The notes: generated by a model from the sequence alone, not told the origin. Counted from the stretch's first letter, positions 8,747-18,579 are shown. The stretch: 23,771 bases of DNA from JAOABV01 sp039801465 (GCA_039801465.1 JBDRUT010000027.1:1-23771), one strand, 5' to 3'. Program-made: numbers and translations.

Positions 8747-10840
8747 TCAGATACATAAAATAACCATTTCCAAGATGAGAAATGCCAGAGCTAAATATAT
8801 TGACGGTCTGCTTAAATCTGTAAACTGAGCCGTGACATCTTTAACAACCGATATCCCTTGATTTTTAAGAGAAGCTTCGGGGACTTTCAACAGATTCCCT
8901 TCAGACGGTTCAACATTAACGCAAAAGAAATGGTCTTGAATCTGATAAAATCCCGGTAAAGATGTATTGGCAAACTCAATGAATTGATGATCATCGCTTA
9001 GTTTCAAGATTGGCGATACGCCTGCATAGTCTTTTTCTTTAGGAATTATCTCATAATTTTTAACGACCGGTGTTTTAATCTTAATCGTTGGACTTTGAGC
9101 CGATTTGTCTATCCGCATTCTGACCACATCACCAACCCGATATCGTTCAGGTATATTAGACAAGGCAAGATAAGTAAAAATCCGATGAACCAGTGGCAGA
9201 AATGTTGTTTTGAACATTAAATCCGTTGATTGGGTATCAAAAGATGATAAAGCAATTATAATCCGTTGGTTAGGGTCTTCTAATAAAAATGGTTTTCCGG
9301 TAGAGAAATATGCTAAAGTCTGTTTTTGCCTAATTTCGAAATTCGATTTATCAGTTGCATCAGAAAGTTCCCAAAACCTAAAAAATTTTGCTAAACCCAA
9401 ATCTACTTCACGAAATATCTCCATAATCGGATGCGAATAATCTATTTTGCCGATTGTAATAAATCCCGATTGGCCTAAGATTGAGGTTACACCTAAACCA
9501 CCCAAATCAACCCCCAAATTTAATGCCTGATACCATTTCGGCTCTTTAATATTATCATCTAAAGCAATAAATAAACCTTTTCCTTGTTGCACGAAATATC
9601 CAAGCCTCTCCCAATCTGCATAACTCAATTGAGATGGAGAAAATATACCAATCGCATGATATCTATTAAGATTGTGTTTGGGTAGTGATTTGACATCCAA
9701 TTCAGTTATCTCAAAATTACTTTGACTTAGTGCTTTTTCAACATAATTAATGTCCAAGCGATTTTTATAGATTAAAAGAATCGGTATCTTCTGCGGAATT
9801 TCAAAAGTATAATAATACTGATTATCTACAGGCAAAGAGTCTTGACTAATCGTTGCTCGGATCTGATAGCGACCGGACTTTTTTATTTCAGTATCAAAAG
9901 TAATTGTTTTATCTTCATTCGGCTTTAGTGATACTTCAGTCCGAAAGTTTTTGTCCTCGGTTATCTCGTCACCAACCCCTTTACTTTTCATATCTTTCAT
10001 TAAACTCAAGGTTGAGTCAAAATCTGTAAATTCTATATAACACTGCAATACAAGATTTATGATTTTATCACTATAATTTTTAAGTCTGACATTTACACGA
10101 ACCGGTAAATCTGGAGTTGGAAAATTTGGATTCAAAAAAATTTCACTTATGCCAGCATTAATTGGGCTTTGACTACCCACGTCAATAATCCAGCAATTAA
10201 TTTTAGTTTGTTCATTTGAAAACTGTTTTGATGCAAGCAAAGGCAAAATTGGTTCAATTGCCCTTTTTTGTAAATCCGTAATAATAAAAATCTCTTTTTG
10301 TGCAAAAGACGCTTTAGATAACAAATCGATCGCCCTTTGAAATGCTTCTTCAATTGTATTAGCATGATACGAAACAGAAAGCGTATCTACCATCTTTTCC
10401 AACAACGCCTTTTTAGTGATAAAATTCGTAACAACATTTCCAGTAGATGTGATAACTGCGACTTCAGAATTATGTGACAAATCACTAAACAACTTTGTCA
10501 CTTGAAGTTTTGCCTGAGAAAAATTATTGCCATAAGCCATACTATATGAATCATCAAGAATAACAATTCTACTCACATCATATTTCCCGATCGCCAAATA
10601 CTTCTTAAAATATGGACGAGCCAAAGATAATAATAAGAAGAAAATAAAAGCTGTCCGAAATATTAGCAGAAGGATTTCCTTTAATTGGAGCCAAGTGAAT
10701 TTTTCTCTTTTAGTTTCACTTAAAAAAAATAACGATGAGAACGGTATTTTTTTCAGTCGTATGCGTTGAATCAAATGGATTACTATTGGGACTCCTGCCA
10801 AAAATAACAACCAAAGGAACCCAGGCGATAAAAATCCCAT
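8747..10840 (-). CDS. BatA-like membrane protein with VWA domain
   Basis: The 697-residue protein begins with the N-terminal BatA/aerotolerance-regulator module: a membrane segment at about 8-24, then the RIRLKKIPFSSLFFL stretch, then a second segment at about 57-75 ending in SLARPYF. A von Willebrand factor A domain follows. Its metal-site DxSxS motif is at 96-100 (DDSYS), with later ITDLQKR. The middle holds a CARDB-like beta domain and a glutaminase-I-like region. A C-terminal membrane helix (residues 679-697) ends the protein. Related genes sit in MoxR/DUF58/Bat clusters linked to envelope stress or aerotolerance, where the exact biochemical role is unsettled. Here a DUF58 gene precedes it and a TPR gene follows it. 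No Shine-Dalgarno is seen at 10840. Confidence 0.85.
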   Translation of the reverse strand: MGFLSPGFLWLLFLAGVPIVIHLIQRIRLKKIPFSSLFFLSETKREKFTWLQLKEILLLIFRTAFIFFLLLSLARPYFKKYLAIGKYDVSRIVILDDSYSMAYGNNFSQAKLQVTKLFSDLSHNSEVAVITSTGNVVTNFITKKALLEKMVDTLSVSYHANTIEEAFQRAIDLLSKASFAQKEIFIITDLQKRAIEPILPLLASKQFSNEQTKINCWIIDVGSQSPINAGISEIFLNPNFPTPDLPVRVNVRLKNYSDKIINLVLQCYIEFTDFDSTLSLMKDMKSKGVGDEITEDKNFRTEVSLKPNEDKTITFDTEIKKSGRYQIRATISQDSLPVDNQYYYTFEIPQKIPILLIYKNRLDINYVEKALSQSNFEITELDVKSLPKHNLNRYHAIGIFSPSQLSYADWERLGYFVQQGKGLFIALDDNIKEPKWYQALNLGVDLGGLGVTSILGQSGFITIGKIDYSHPIMEIFREVDLGLAKFFRFWELSDATDKSNFEIRQKQTLAYFSTGKPFLLEDPNQRIIIALSSFDTQSTDLMFKTTFLPLVHRIFTYLALSNIPERYRVGDVVRMRIDKSAQSPTIKIKTPVVKNYEIIPKEKDYAGVSPILKLSDDHQFIEFANTSLPGFYQIQDHFFCVNVEPSEGNLLKVPEASLKNQGISVVKDVTAQFTDLSRPSIYLALAFLILEMVILCI

Positions 10841-10913
10841 ATTTCAATCAGTTTTTTCTAAAAACTTTGCATTATATATTGAATTACTTTCGATTAAGAA
10901 ATAAGATATGACT

Positions 10914-10942
10914 AAAATACTATAAACATAGATAATGGTCAA
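10914..10942 (-). promoter_or_regulatory. Promoter for the BatA-like gene
   Basis: Minus strand: TTGACC at 10942-10937, a 17-base spacer, then TATTTT at 10919-10914. It lies in the 104-bp gap after the DUF58 stop and would give a leader of about 65 bases before the ATG at 10840. Confidence 0.5.
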
Positions 10943-10944
10943 TT

Positions 10945-11838
10945 TTACCATAATCGTCTACGCTTTTCTAAGTAATATAAAAGTGCTTTATCTAAAGGTG
11001 TATCTGTTGTAATTAAATGATAGTCAATCATATACTCACGGCACCTTCGCTTAAAATCGAACATAAATTCGTTCAATGCTTTTTTATAATCTTTTTTGAT
11101 TACTCTGGGGTCTAATGTTATCTCTTTATTAGATTCGAGGTCTCTTAGGATTAACGGTTGGGGAAAATTAAAGTCTAATTCATTTTTATCCAAGATATGA
11201 AACACTAAAACTTCGTGTTTCTTATGTCGAAAATGGTGCAAAGATGAAATTACTTTTTCTTTATCATCAAACAGGTCAGAAAAAATAATTATGAGACCCC
11301 GGCGTCGAATCTTCTCCGCAAGTTGATGAAAAGTGTTTGCTAAATCTGTATCGCCACCGGGTTTTACTTGTTCAATCGTTTTTAACAACGATGAAAGATG
11401 TGTTGGAACACTTCTGGGAGGTATGTAATTATCTAATTGCGAAGTAAAAATTGCTAAACCGACGCTATCACGTTGTTTAATTAATAAATAACCCAGACTT
11501 GCTGCTAAATATTCAGAGTATTCTAATTTGGAAATCTTGCCCGAGGTGTAACTCATCGAACCGGAAGCATCTAATAAAAGATATGCTTTAAGATTAGTTT
11601 CTTCTTCATACTCTCTAATAAAAAATCGATCGGTTTTAGCGTATATTTTCCAATCAATTCGTTTGAGTTCATCGCCCGGCATATAAGAGCGATACTCAGC
11701 AAATTCACAGGAGAATCCCTTATAGGGACTACGATGTAAACCGGTAAGAAATCCTTCAACCACTAATCGAGCTTTTAAATCAATTCGTTTGAGTTTAGCA
11801 ATAACTTCAGGTATTAAATATTGCTGATAGGCTTCCAT
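10945..11838 (-). CDS. DUF58 (VWA-like) protein
   Basis: The 297-residue cytoplasmic protein carries the DUF58 signature at about 47-67: FAEYRSYMPGDELKRIDWK. A VWA-like fold follows, with the metal-site motif DASGSM at 90-95 and later IIFSDLFDD. DUF58 proteins are almost always encoded next to a MoxR-type AAA+ ATPase and BatA-like VWA proteins and probably act with them. The BatA-like gene is the next one downstream, but no MoxR gene is in this window; truA lies immediately upstream instead. A modest AAGG element precedes the ATG at a long spacing. Confidence 0.9.
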   Translation of the reverse strand: MEAYQQYLIPEVIAKLKRIDLKARLVVEGFLTGLHRSPYKGFSCEFAEYRSYMPGDELKRIDWKIYAKTDRFFIREYEEETNLKAYLLLDASGSMSYTSGKISKLEYSEYLAASLGYLLIKQRDSVGLAIFTSQLDNYIPPRSVPTHLSSLLKTIEQVKPGGDTDLANTFHQLAEKIRRRGLIIIFSDLFDDKEKVISSLHHFRHKKHEVLVFHILDKNELDFNFPQPLILRDLESNKEITLDPRVIKKDYKKALNEFMFDFKRRCREYMIDYHLITTDTPLDKALLYYLEKRRRLW

Positions 11839-11873
11839 TGTTTTTTTTACCTTTTAATAAATAATATTAGAAT

Positions 11874-11903
11874 TCTATACACAAAACCAATTACATTTCT
11901 CAA
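11874..11903 (-). promoter_or_regulatory. Candidate promoter for the DUF58 gene
   Basis: Minus strand: TTGAGA at 11903-11898, overlapping the truA stop codon, an 18-base spacer, then TATAGA at 11879-11874. The predicted leader is about 30 bases. Moderate consensus match only. Confidence 0.4.
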
Positions 11904-12664
11904 TACTTCACCTTCAATAATAACAATCCATTAGCAGGAGCACAGATTATCGGATGATGTTTAATGCCACGAAAACTATTCTTAATATCACGTTCGCTTA
12001 TTTTTCCCCGACTAAAATCGACTAAAGCACCAACAATCCTACGCACCATTTTATATAAGAACCGCTTGGCTTCAATTCGAATGATAATCTCATCTTGCTT
12101 ATTACCACCAAATATAGAATTGCTTGTCTTCACAATTTTTAATGATTTTATTTTTATTTTACTATACTTATCCTTAGTATGACAAAAAGCACTATAATTA
12201 GTTTGACGCAGAAATAGTTTTGCTGCAAGTCTCATTTTATTCAAATCGATTTTATCTGGTATTATCCAAGCGAACCTTTTTCGTAGTGGTGAAACAGTTG
12301 TAATAATCCGATATTGGTAAATCTTACTTTGTGCTGAATAACGGGCATTAAAATCATCCGCAACGATACCAATGCTCTTAATAGAAATATCTTCAGGTAA
12401 TATTGAGTTCAAACTTTTTTGTAATTTATGTAAGGAGTTTTTGACACTTCCTGATAAAAATTTGTCGTCGAGATAAAAATTGGCAACCTGAGATAATGCA
12501 GAGACTCCAGCATCTGTTCGACCGGCACCGATAATGCGAATTTTTGTTTGTAAAATTTGATGCAATGCTTTTTCAATCTCACCCTGAATCGTTCGTTTAT
12601 TCGGCTGGTATTGCCAACCAGCATAGTTAATCCCATCATACTCAATTTTGATTAAAACATTCAT
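11900..12664 (-). CDS. truA: tRNA pseudouridine(38-40) synthase
   Basis: Isomerises uridines 38-40 in the anticodon stem-loop of many tRNAs. The 254-residue length is typical. The N-terminus IEYDGINYAGWQYQP and the catalytic-Asp motif GRTDAGVSA (Asp51) are intact, as are the later FNARYSA and FLYKMVRRIVG stretches near the C-terminus. The start at 12664 has only a weak GAG upstream. It is separated from the DksA-like gene by 281 bp of AT-rich DNA with no gene that I can see. Confidence 0.95.
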   Translation of the reverse strand: MNVLIKIEYDGINYAGWQYQPNKRTIQGEIEKALHQILQTKIRIIGAGRTDAGVSALSQVANFYLDDKFLSGSVKNSLHKLQKSLNSILPEDISIKSIGIVADDFNARYSAQSKIYQYRIITTVSPLRKRFAWIIPDKIDLNKMRLAAKLFLRQTNYSAFCHTKDKYSKIKIKSLKIVKTSNSIFGGNKQDEIIIRIEAKRFLYKMVRRIVGALVDFSRGKISERDIKNSFRGIKHHPIICAPANGLLLLKVKY

Positions 12665-12945
12665 TTCAACTCAACTAAGTGTTGTTCAATTAGATTTCCA
12701 TTAAAAAATCATATAAATCTTACTTCTCATTGAGACAAACTGCCAACACATTTTTAATAATAAATTCTAACATACACATTTTTAAAACTACGATAAGTCA
12801 ATTTTGGTGACTAACCGATGCTGTTTTCTGTTTATTAAATAAAAATCCATATTTAACATATAAACTTATAAATACTTAATTTTAGTTATATAAATACATA
12901 CTTTTCAGACTTTTTGCTACAAGTTGAGAATTCAGGTAGTTCGTA

Positions 12946-13320
12946 TTACCGACCCGAGAGTTCTTTTTGACATTTAATACAGGTCCGGGTATATGGTATG
13001 GCTTTAAGTCGAACTTTAGAAATTGCCTTATTACATCGTTCACAATTCCCATACTTTCGTTGCCGAATCTTTTGTAATGCTGATTCTATCTCCATTAACA
13101 TTTTTGATTCATAGGTGGTCAATTGGGAAATTATTTCTCTTTGATAAGCCTCAGTTCCAATATCACCGACATGAGTTCGGTAACTAGAAGATTCTCCAGC
13201 TGATTCACCTTGCGGTCTTAATAATATTTGGTTAGTGAATTCCCGTTGTTTTAAGAGTTGTTCTTTGAGTTTGATTAACTTCTTCTCAAACTCAAGTAGT
13301 TCTTTACGATTTTTAATCAT
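12946..13320 (-). CDS. DksA/TraR-type C4 zinc-finger protein
   Basis: The 124-residue protein has an N-terminal coiled-coil-like Lys/Glu-rich helix (1-35), the family segment HVGDIGTEAYQRE (50-62), and a C-terminal four-cysteine zinc finger with Cys93, Cys96, Cys114 and Cys117. Such proteins bind RNA polymerase through the secondary channel and modulate initiation with ppGpp. Many short homologues are uncharacterised. The start overlaps the ileS stop by four bases (ATGA), implying translational coupling. In other bacteria this gene is often found after ileS and followed by lspA, which is absent here. Confidence 0.88.
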   Translation of the reverse strand: MIKNRKELLEFEKKLIKLKEQLLKQREFTNQILLRPQGESAGESSSYRTHVGDIGTEAYQREIISQLTTYESKMLMEIESALQKIRQRKYGNCERCNKAISKVRLKAIPYTRTCIKCQKELSGR

Positions 13321-16300
13321 TTCGGTATTCTCTTTATAAAAACAGTTATGCTTTCTTGGTTTACTTTCAATGTCTCATTAGCAATATCAAAACTCTCTTT
13401 CTCAGCGAGTTCACTTTCTATTGGTTTAATTGAAACTGCTAAAATTTCTTGGCTGATATAACCTTCGAACGATCTTATTGCTGAGGCTAATTTTTCACTT
13501 GCTGAGTAATAAAATTCGATTCGGTCAACAATATCAAACCCGGCAGACTTGCGAAGATTCTGTATTTTATGCACTAATTCACGAGCTAAACCTTCTTCTA
13601 TTAACTCTGAAGTCAATTCTTTATTTACTGCAACCTTATATTTTGATTTTGGTATCTCTTCAGTTTCTGAGAGGGTGCTAAAAATATATTTTTTATCCAA
13701 GTCAATTCGCTTTAATGTATCTTCATTTTCAAAAAACTCTATATCTTTTACATTCAACTCATCTTTAACAATTGATAAATAATTTTCAAGACTATTTTTT
13801 TCTTCTGAGTTAAGACCAATAATTGCGATTGATTGCAAAGGTTGCCTAACTTTTAGCGATGCTGATTTCCGAACGGAAAGACCTAATGAAATTAGTTCGC
13901 GGACTAAAGCCATTTCTTTTTCTAATTGAGAGTTGTAAAAATTTAATTTTGGTTCAGGAAAAGGATTTAGGTGGACACTTTCAGGTGCCTTAGGGTCAAT
14001 TGAGCATACTAAATTTTGATATAGTTCTTCAGCCAAAAACGGCATAATTGGCGCAATAAGTTTCGTCAATGTTACAAGACATTCATATAAAGTTTGGTAT
14101 GCAGAAAGTTTGTCTTCATCTTTACCTGGTTTCCAAAACCGACGACGATTTCGGCGTACATACCAGCCGGAAAGGTCATCAACAAATTCATTAATTAACT
14201 TAGGAACAGGGGCTGGGTCATAATCGTCTAAATGTTCTCGCACTTTTTGCACAACATAATTGAGTCGAGAAAGTATCCATTGGTCTAATATAGTTAAGGG
14301 CAAATCTTTAAATACATCAACATGCATTTCGGACAATAATCGTAATTTCGGCTGGTCAATCCGAGCGTAATTAACAAAAAAACTATAGACATTCCATAGG
14401 GTCAGAAATTTCCTTTTGGTTTCGTGCGCTGCGTGATATCCAAAATTAAGATTCTCTTGTGGGTTATGGTTAGTGAAAATCCAGCGCATAATATCTGCAC
14501 CCATTTTCTCTGCGGCTTCATCAAACCATATTACATTGCCCTTGCTTTTATGCATCTCTTCACCTTGTTCATCTTTAACTAAGGCATGACCCAGCAAGGT
14601 CTTAAATGGAGCTCGGTTTTCTAAAACTGTACTCATTGCTAAAATTGCATAGAACCAATTTCGGAATTGTCCTGGAAAACATTCGGTAATAAAATCTGCG
14701 GGAAACCATTGCTCCCAGTATTTTCGGTCCGTAAGATAATGTAGGGTTGAAAATGGCACAATTCCAGCATCCAGCCAGGGATTGCCAACATCAAGAATTC
14801 TTGAGACTTCTTCTCCACAGTAGTTGCATCTAATTTTAACTTCATCAATCCAAGGCCGATGTGGTGAGTTCCCTTCAAATCGCTCCCATCCGCGAACTGC
14901 TCTTGACTTTAATTCTTCTTTACCACCAATTACTTCAAATTTTCCGCATTTGCAATCATAGATTGGTAATGCCAGTCCCCAGTAGCGTTTTTTTGAGATA
15001 CACCAATCTTGCATATTTCTCAACCAGTCCAGTTCGCGTTCTAATCCAAATTCCGGGATCCATCGCACCTGTCGGGCTGAATCCATAATCTTATATCGTA
15101 ACTCATCCATTGATATAAACCATTCGTCAACTAATCGGAAAACCACTTCAGAATCACATCGCCAGCATACCGGATATCGGTGCGTATAATCTTCGATCTT
15201 ATATACCATCCCTTTTTTGTGTAAATCTTCAAAAATTGGTTGGGCGCTGTCTTTGACATTAAGTCCTGTTAAAAATCCAAAATTATCAAGAAAATAACCG
15301 TCTTCGGTTAATGGTGCGATTGCTGGTAAATCAAATTCTTTGCCCAATTCAAAATCTTCTTTACCACAACCTGGAGCGATGTGAACAATACCAGTGCCTT
15401 CAGTTTCTGAAACTTCATCCCAGGGAATTACTTTATGAATAACACCTTTTTGTGCGGGTAATTCGTCATAAGGACCAAGATATTCAAGATTCAGAAGTTC
15501 TTTGCCGGGCATTTCATCTAAAATTTGATATTTTCCCTTGAGCACTTCCAGTCTCGATTTCACAAGATAATAGATATCTCCGTTCTCTTTGACTTTAACA
15601 TAATCTAAATCCGGATGCACGGCACAGGCAACATTGGATGATAAAGTCCAAGGAGTTGTTGTCCAAACCAACAAAAATTCTCGATTTCTGTTTTTAAGCG
15701 GAAATTTAAGATAGACTGCAGGATGGGTAAGTTCTTTATAACCTTCGGTAACAATTTCATGTTCAGAAAGTGCAGTTCCGCATCTTGGACACCACGGCAT
15801 TACATCATGGCCTTTATAAATCCAATTATGCTTATGGCATTCTTTCAAGAAATACCAGATAGTATAATTATTTTCATCGGACATTGTATAATAGGAATTT
15901 TCCCAATCCATCCATTGACCAAGTCTAATTGATTGTTGGGTTTGGATTTTAGAATATTTTAAAACTCGTTCTTTACACTTGTTCACAAAATTAGCAATCC
16001 CATAATTTTCAATGTCTCGTTTTGAGTTAAATCCCAGTTCGCGTTCAACTTCAACTTCAACCCATAAACCCTGACAGTCAAAACCATTTTGATATCGTTG
16101 GTCATACCCAAGCATTGCTTTGTAGCGTTGGAACAAATCTTTATAAGTTCTTCCCCAGGCATGATGTACTCCCATTGGATTATTAGCGGTAATCGGTCCG
16201 TCTAAAAACGAGAACTTCTTATTGCCTTTATTTTTCTGCCGGAGTTTATCAAAAATCTTTTTTTCTTCCCAAAACTTTAATATCTCTCTTTCAATTTGGG

Positions 16301-16331
16301 GAAAATCAGGAACTGGTACAGGTACTTTCAT
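13317..16331 (-). CDS. ileS: Isoleucyl-tRNA synthetase
   Basis: Charges tRNA-Ile with isoleucine. At 1004 residues it is full length. The class I HIGH motif appears as HHAW (56-59) in the context GPITANNPMGVHHAWGR. The KMSKS loop appears as HKSKGN near residue 595. The editing domain has WTTTPWTL. Zinc-type Cys pairs are visible at Cys181/Cys184 (CPRC), CWRC near 395, CKC in the mid-region and CNYC further on. The C-terminus has an anticodon-binding domain and a long extension. The inserted Cys-rich stretches suggest the longer, archaeal/eukaryote-like IleRS branch rather than the E. coli type, an inference from motifs. It starts 7 bp after the PQQ gene, so it is very likely cotranscribed with it. 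Confidence 0.96.
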   Translation of the reverse strand: MKVPVPVPDFPQIEREILKFWEEKKIFDKLRQKNKGNKKFSFLDGPITANNPMGVHHAWGRTYKDLFQRYKAMLGYDQRYQNGFDCQGLWVEVEVERELGFNSKRDIENYGIANFVNKCKERVLKYSKIQTQQSIRLGQWMDWENSYYTMSDENNYTIWYFLKECHKHNWIYKGHDVMPWCPRCGTALSEHEIVTEGYKELTHPAVYLKFPLKNRNREFLLVWTTTPWTLSSNVACAVHPDLDYVKVKENGDIYYLVKSRLEVLKGKYQILDEMPGKELLNLEYLGPYDELPAQKGVIHKVIPWDEVSETEGTGIVHIAPGCGKEDFELGKEFDLPAIAPLTEDGYFLDNFGFLTGLNVKDSAQPIFEDLHKKGMVYKIEDYTHRYPVCWRCDSEVVFRLVDEWFISMDELRYKIMDSARQVRWIPEFGLERELDWLRNMQDWCISKKRYWGLALPIYDCKCGKFEVIGGKEELKSRAVRGWERFEGNSPHRPWIDEVKIRCNYCGEEVSRILDVGNPWLDAGIVPFSTLHYLTDRKYWEQWFPADFITECFPGQFRNWFYAILAMSTVLENRAPFKTLLGHALVKDEQGEEMHKSKGNVIWFDEAAEKMGADIMRWIFTNHNPQENLNFGYHAAHETKRKFLTLWNVYSFFVNYARIDQPKLRLLSEMHVDVFKDLPLTILDQWILSRLNYVVQKVREHLDDYDPAPVPKLINEFVDDLSGWYVRRNRRRFWKPGKDEDKLSAYQTLYECLVTLTKLIAPIMPFLAEELYQNLVCSIDPKAPESVHLNPFPEPKLNFYNSQLEKEMALVRELISLGLSVRKSASLKVRQPLQSIAIIGLNSEEKNSLENYLSIVKDELNVKDIEFFENEDTLKRIDLDKKYIFSTLSETEEIPKSKYKVAVNKELTSELIEEGLARELVHKIQNLRKSAGFDIVDRIEFYYSASEKLASAIRSFEGYISQEILAVSIKPIESELAEKESFDIANETLKVNQESITVFIKRIPK

Positions 16332-16338
16332 CTTTCAT

Positions 16339-17943
16339 TTACTCAATTCTTCCTGAATTTTTTTTATTCTGGCGGAACAAAGGCCAACTGGAATTGGCAA
16401 TTATTCCACGACCCGAAAACGCATAAACGCCACCGTATGGTGTTGCTGGTTCATCAGGTTCATAATAACCACCGCCAATATAAATGGTGCCATCTGAACC
16501 GACCATTGGTGATGAAATAAGTTCGGTAGATGAATATTGAGCAGGTGGAATTACAGAAGTGCCTAATCGACTCCCATCTGATTTTATATAATATAAAGTA
16601 TCTAAATCTTCTTGAAAAGACTTTTGTGATGTATTCTTCACATTTTTTGGTCTGGCGTTTTTCATCCTTAATGTTTGTTGTTTTCCTGTTGTCCAAGATA
16701 CCCTAAAGTAAATAACATCACTCGAATATTGCGGATATCTCACAACTGCTGGAGTAGATGCGAAACTACCATCAGTAATAATACTCCAAACAATATCTCC
16801 GTTGGCATTAAGTTTATACAAAACGCCATCTTCAGTCGCAATGTATATTGAACCGTCAGTTCCAATTACCGGTGATGCAGAAATTGAACCTTGCAAACTA
16901 ACTTTTTTGAATACTGTTCCATCAGGATTCAATATAATAAAATTACTATCTGATGCTTGTGTGCCAAAACAGATTTTGCCCGTTGAGGTGATGGCAGGAG
17001 AAGAGATTATTTCGTCTCCTGCATCAAATGGTTCGTCCCATCGCATATCACCAAAAGTATCCAGTGAGAATAGATATCCTTCTGATGAACCGACATAAAG
17101 ATTGTGTTCTCGGTCAATTGCAACAGAAGATAAACCGAATATATAGTTTCTTACCCATTTCTGATTACCATTAGCACTAAAGGCAAATAATCCATCATCT
17201 AAAGTACAAATATAAATTTCACTATTCTGTCCAATTGCTGGAGTCGCAACAATCTCAACTCCATTGCCAAGATTTCTTTGCCATTTCAATGTTCCATTAG
17301 AATTTAACGCATAAATACTGCCTTCTCGTGTACAAGCATAAATTGTACCGTTAGGCGCAATGGCTATCGATGATGTAATCTCACCATCTACCGAATATCG
17401 CCAGCGTTCAGTTCCATTAGCTCGTAATGAATGTATATGACCCATTGAACAACCGATATAAATATTACCTTCATCATCAATTGCTGGTGTGGCATTAAAC
17501 TCACCATAATCATCTAATTGTTGGTCATAACAAGTAAAAAACCACTTTTGAATACCATAACCACAAGCGACCTCAGTATTATCTGACCATTTTGAGACCT
17601 TTCCTTTTTGGTCTCTTGCCTGACATCTTAAATAATATTTGCCTGGTTGTGTTAATGTAATTGCGGTCTTATATTCAATGCCACTTGGAATTAAATCGCT
17701 CCAATCAGTATATAATTCTGTACCGCCTTCAATTTTATAACCAAATTGATATTTGACCTTATCACCTTCAGGGTCTGTGGTCATTGTAGAAAAAGTATCA
17801 GGAACACCTGGAATCAAAGTTGCCGGACCTTCAGGTGCTTGTGGTTTATTCGGTGCTTTATTACCACAGCCTATAAAGAATGCGAATAGAATTATAATCA
17901 AAAACATATAATATTTCCGCTTCATATTAATCCCAACTTTCAT
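16339..17943 (-). CDS. PQQ-like beta-propeller lipoprotein
   Basis: Exported protein of 534 residues. The lipoprotein signal peptide ends at FFIGC (Cys26 from the first Met; Cys20 if translation starts at Met7, MKRKYY). A fibronectin-III-like domain follows at about 30-125 (DPEGDKVKYQFGYK to SKWSDNTEV). The rest is a propeller of PQQ-type blades, each with GxIYxxxxDGxLYALxxxGxxxW (for example GSIYALNSNGTLKW). No PQQ-enzyme catalytic residues are evident, so it is more likely a binding or scaffold protein. It is the first gene of a unit with ileS and the DksA-like gene, preceded by a good promoter. Which Met is used is unclear because both have weak ribosome binding sites. Confidence 0.88.
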   Translation of the reverse strand: MKVGINMKRKYYMFLIIILFAFFIGCGNKAPNKPQAPEGPATLIPGVPDTFSTMTTDPEGDKVKYQFGYKIEGGTELYTDWSDLIPSGIEYKTAITLTQPGKYYLRCQARDQKGKVSKWSDNTEVACGYGIQKWFFTCYDQQLDDYGEFNATPAIDDEGNIYIGCSMGHIHSLRANGTERWRYSVDGEITSSIAIAPNGTIYACTREGSIYALNSNGTLKWQRNLGNGVEIVATPAIGQNSEIYICTLDDGLFAFSANGNQKWVRNYIFGLSSVAIDREHNLYVGSSEGYLFSLDTFGDMRWDEPFDAGDEIISSPAITSTGKICFGTQASDSNFIILNPDGTVFKKVSLQGSISASPVIGTDGSIYIATEDGVLYKLNANGDIVWSIITDGSFASTPAVVRYPQYSSDVIYFRVSWTTGKQQTLRMKNARPKNVKNTSQKSFQEDLDTLYYIKSDGSRLGTSVIPPAQYSSTELISSPMVGSDGTIYIGGGYYEPDEPATPYGGVYAFSGRGIIANSSWPLFRQNKKNSGRIE

Positions 17944-17979
17944 ATCTAATTTTTTTCATCTTATTAAGTATTAATATAA

Positions 17980-18008
17980 AGCATACATAGCAAAAAGCAT
18001 TTTGTCAA
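17980..18008 (-). promoter_or_regulatory. Strong promoter for the PQQ-ileS-dksA-like unit
   Basis: Minus strand: a perfect -35 TTGACA (18008-18003), a 17-base spacer, then TATGCT (17985-17980). The predicted start is near 17973, giving a leader of about 30 bases before the ATG at 17943. Confidence 0.65.
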
Positions 18009-18376
18009 TATTTGTTTAGAGAGAAAATTGAAAAATATCATTTTAAGAAACGCAGTGACTCAATTCAGAAACGGGTAAAGAATCTCAAAGCTGAAGACTC
18101 CGTGTTAAATGTCAAGCGCATTTATGTAAGAACTCTGCAAAAGTCAATTTTTGCTCGTAACGTGGCTCGTAAATCACCGCATTTCTTTATATTTTTTGTG
18201 TCTTCAGTGTTGTCAGTATCATTTTTTGGCGTTCTCTTATATTGTTTTATACATTTAGTTGACCATTCTGGATCAAATGCTGTTCTAATATTTTACACGC
18301 GAATTGCAATCGTTAATAGTTTTCGCATTACCGCCACAAATACACCTCTACTTTCTTAGTTTACCATGAGCTATAA

Positions 18377-18579
18377 GCCGCTGATAAAAACCAGTAACAA
18401 GAGAATTAAATTTTGATATAGCCAGTGGATTGGGTCTGTTTTTGGGCGCTTAGTGTAGAATCGCCGATAAAAAGCAGTAATAACCGGATCAAATTTTGAT
18501 GCGTGAACATCGTGTTTTGCCCGTCAAATCTCATTCTTGGCCGATAAAAAGCAGTAATAACAGGATTAAATTTTAATGC
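18377..18579. repeat. Three diverged 40-bp direct repeats with unique spacers
   Basis: Copies start at 18377, 18463 and 18540. The core is GCCGATAAAAAGCAGTAATA followed by ACnGGATnAAATTTTgATG. Copies two and three differ at about three positions in 40; copy one has a three-base insertion and more changes. Spacers are about 43-46 and 37 bp and do not resemble each other. There are too few copies and they are too diverged for a functional CRISPR array. Confidence 0.75.

Noticed and set aside
18012..18359. Plus-strand 115-codon frame with a hydrophobic middle
   Set aside because: No ribosome binding site, no domain, basic N-terminus and hydrophobic middle typical of chance translation; it also starts over the promoter region of the opposite-strand gene.
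18377..18579. CRISPR array
   Set aside because: Only three copies, clear divergence between them, unequal spacers and no cas genes in the window.
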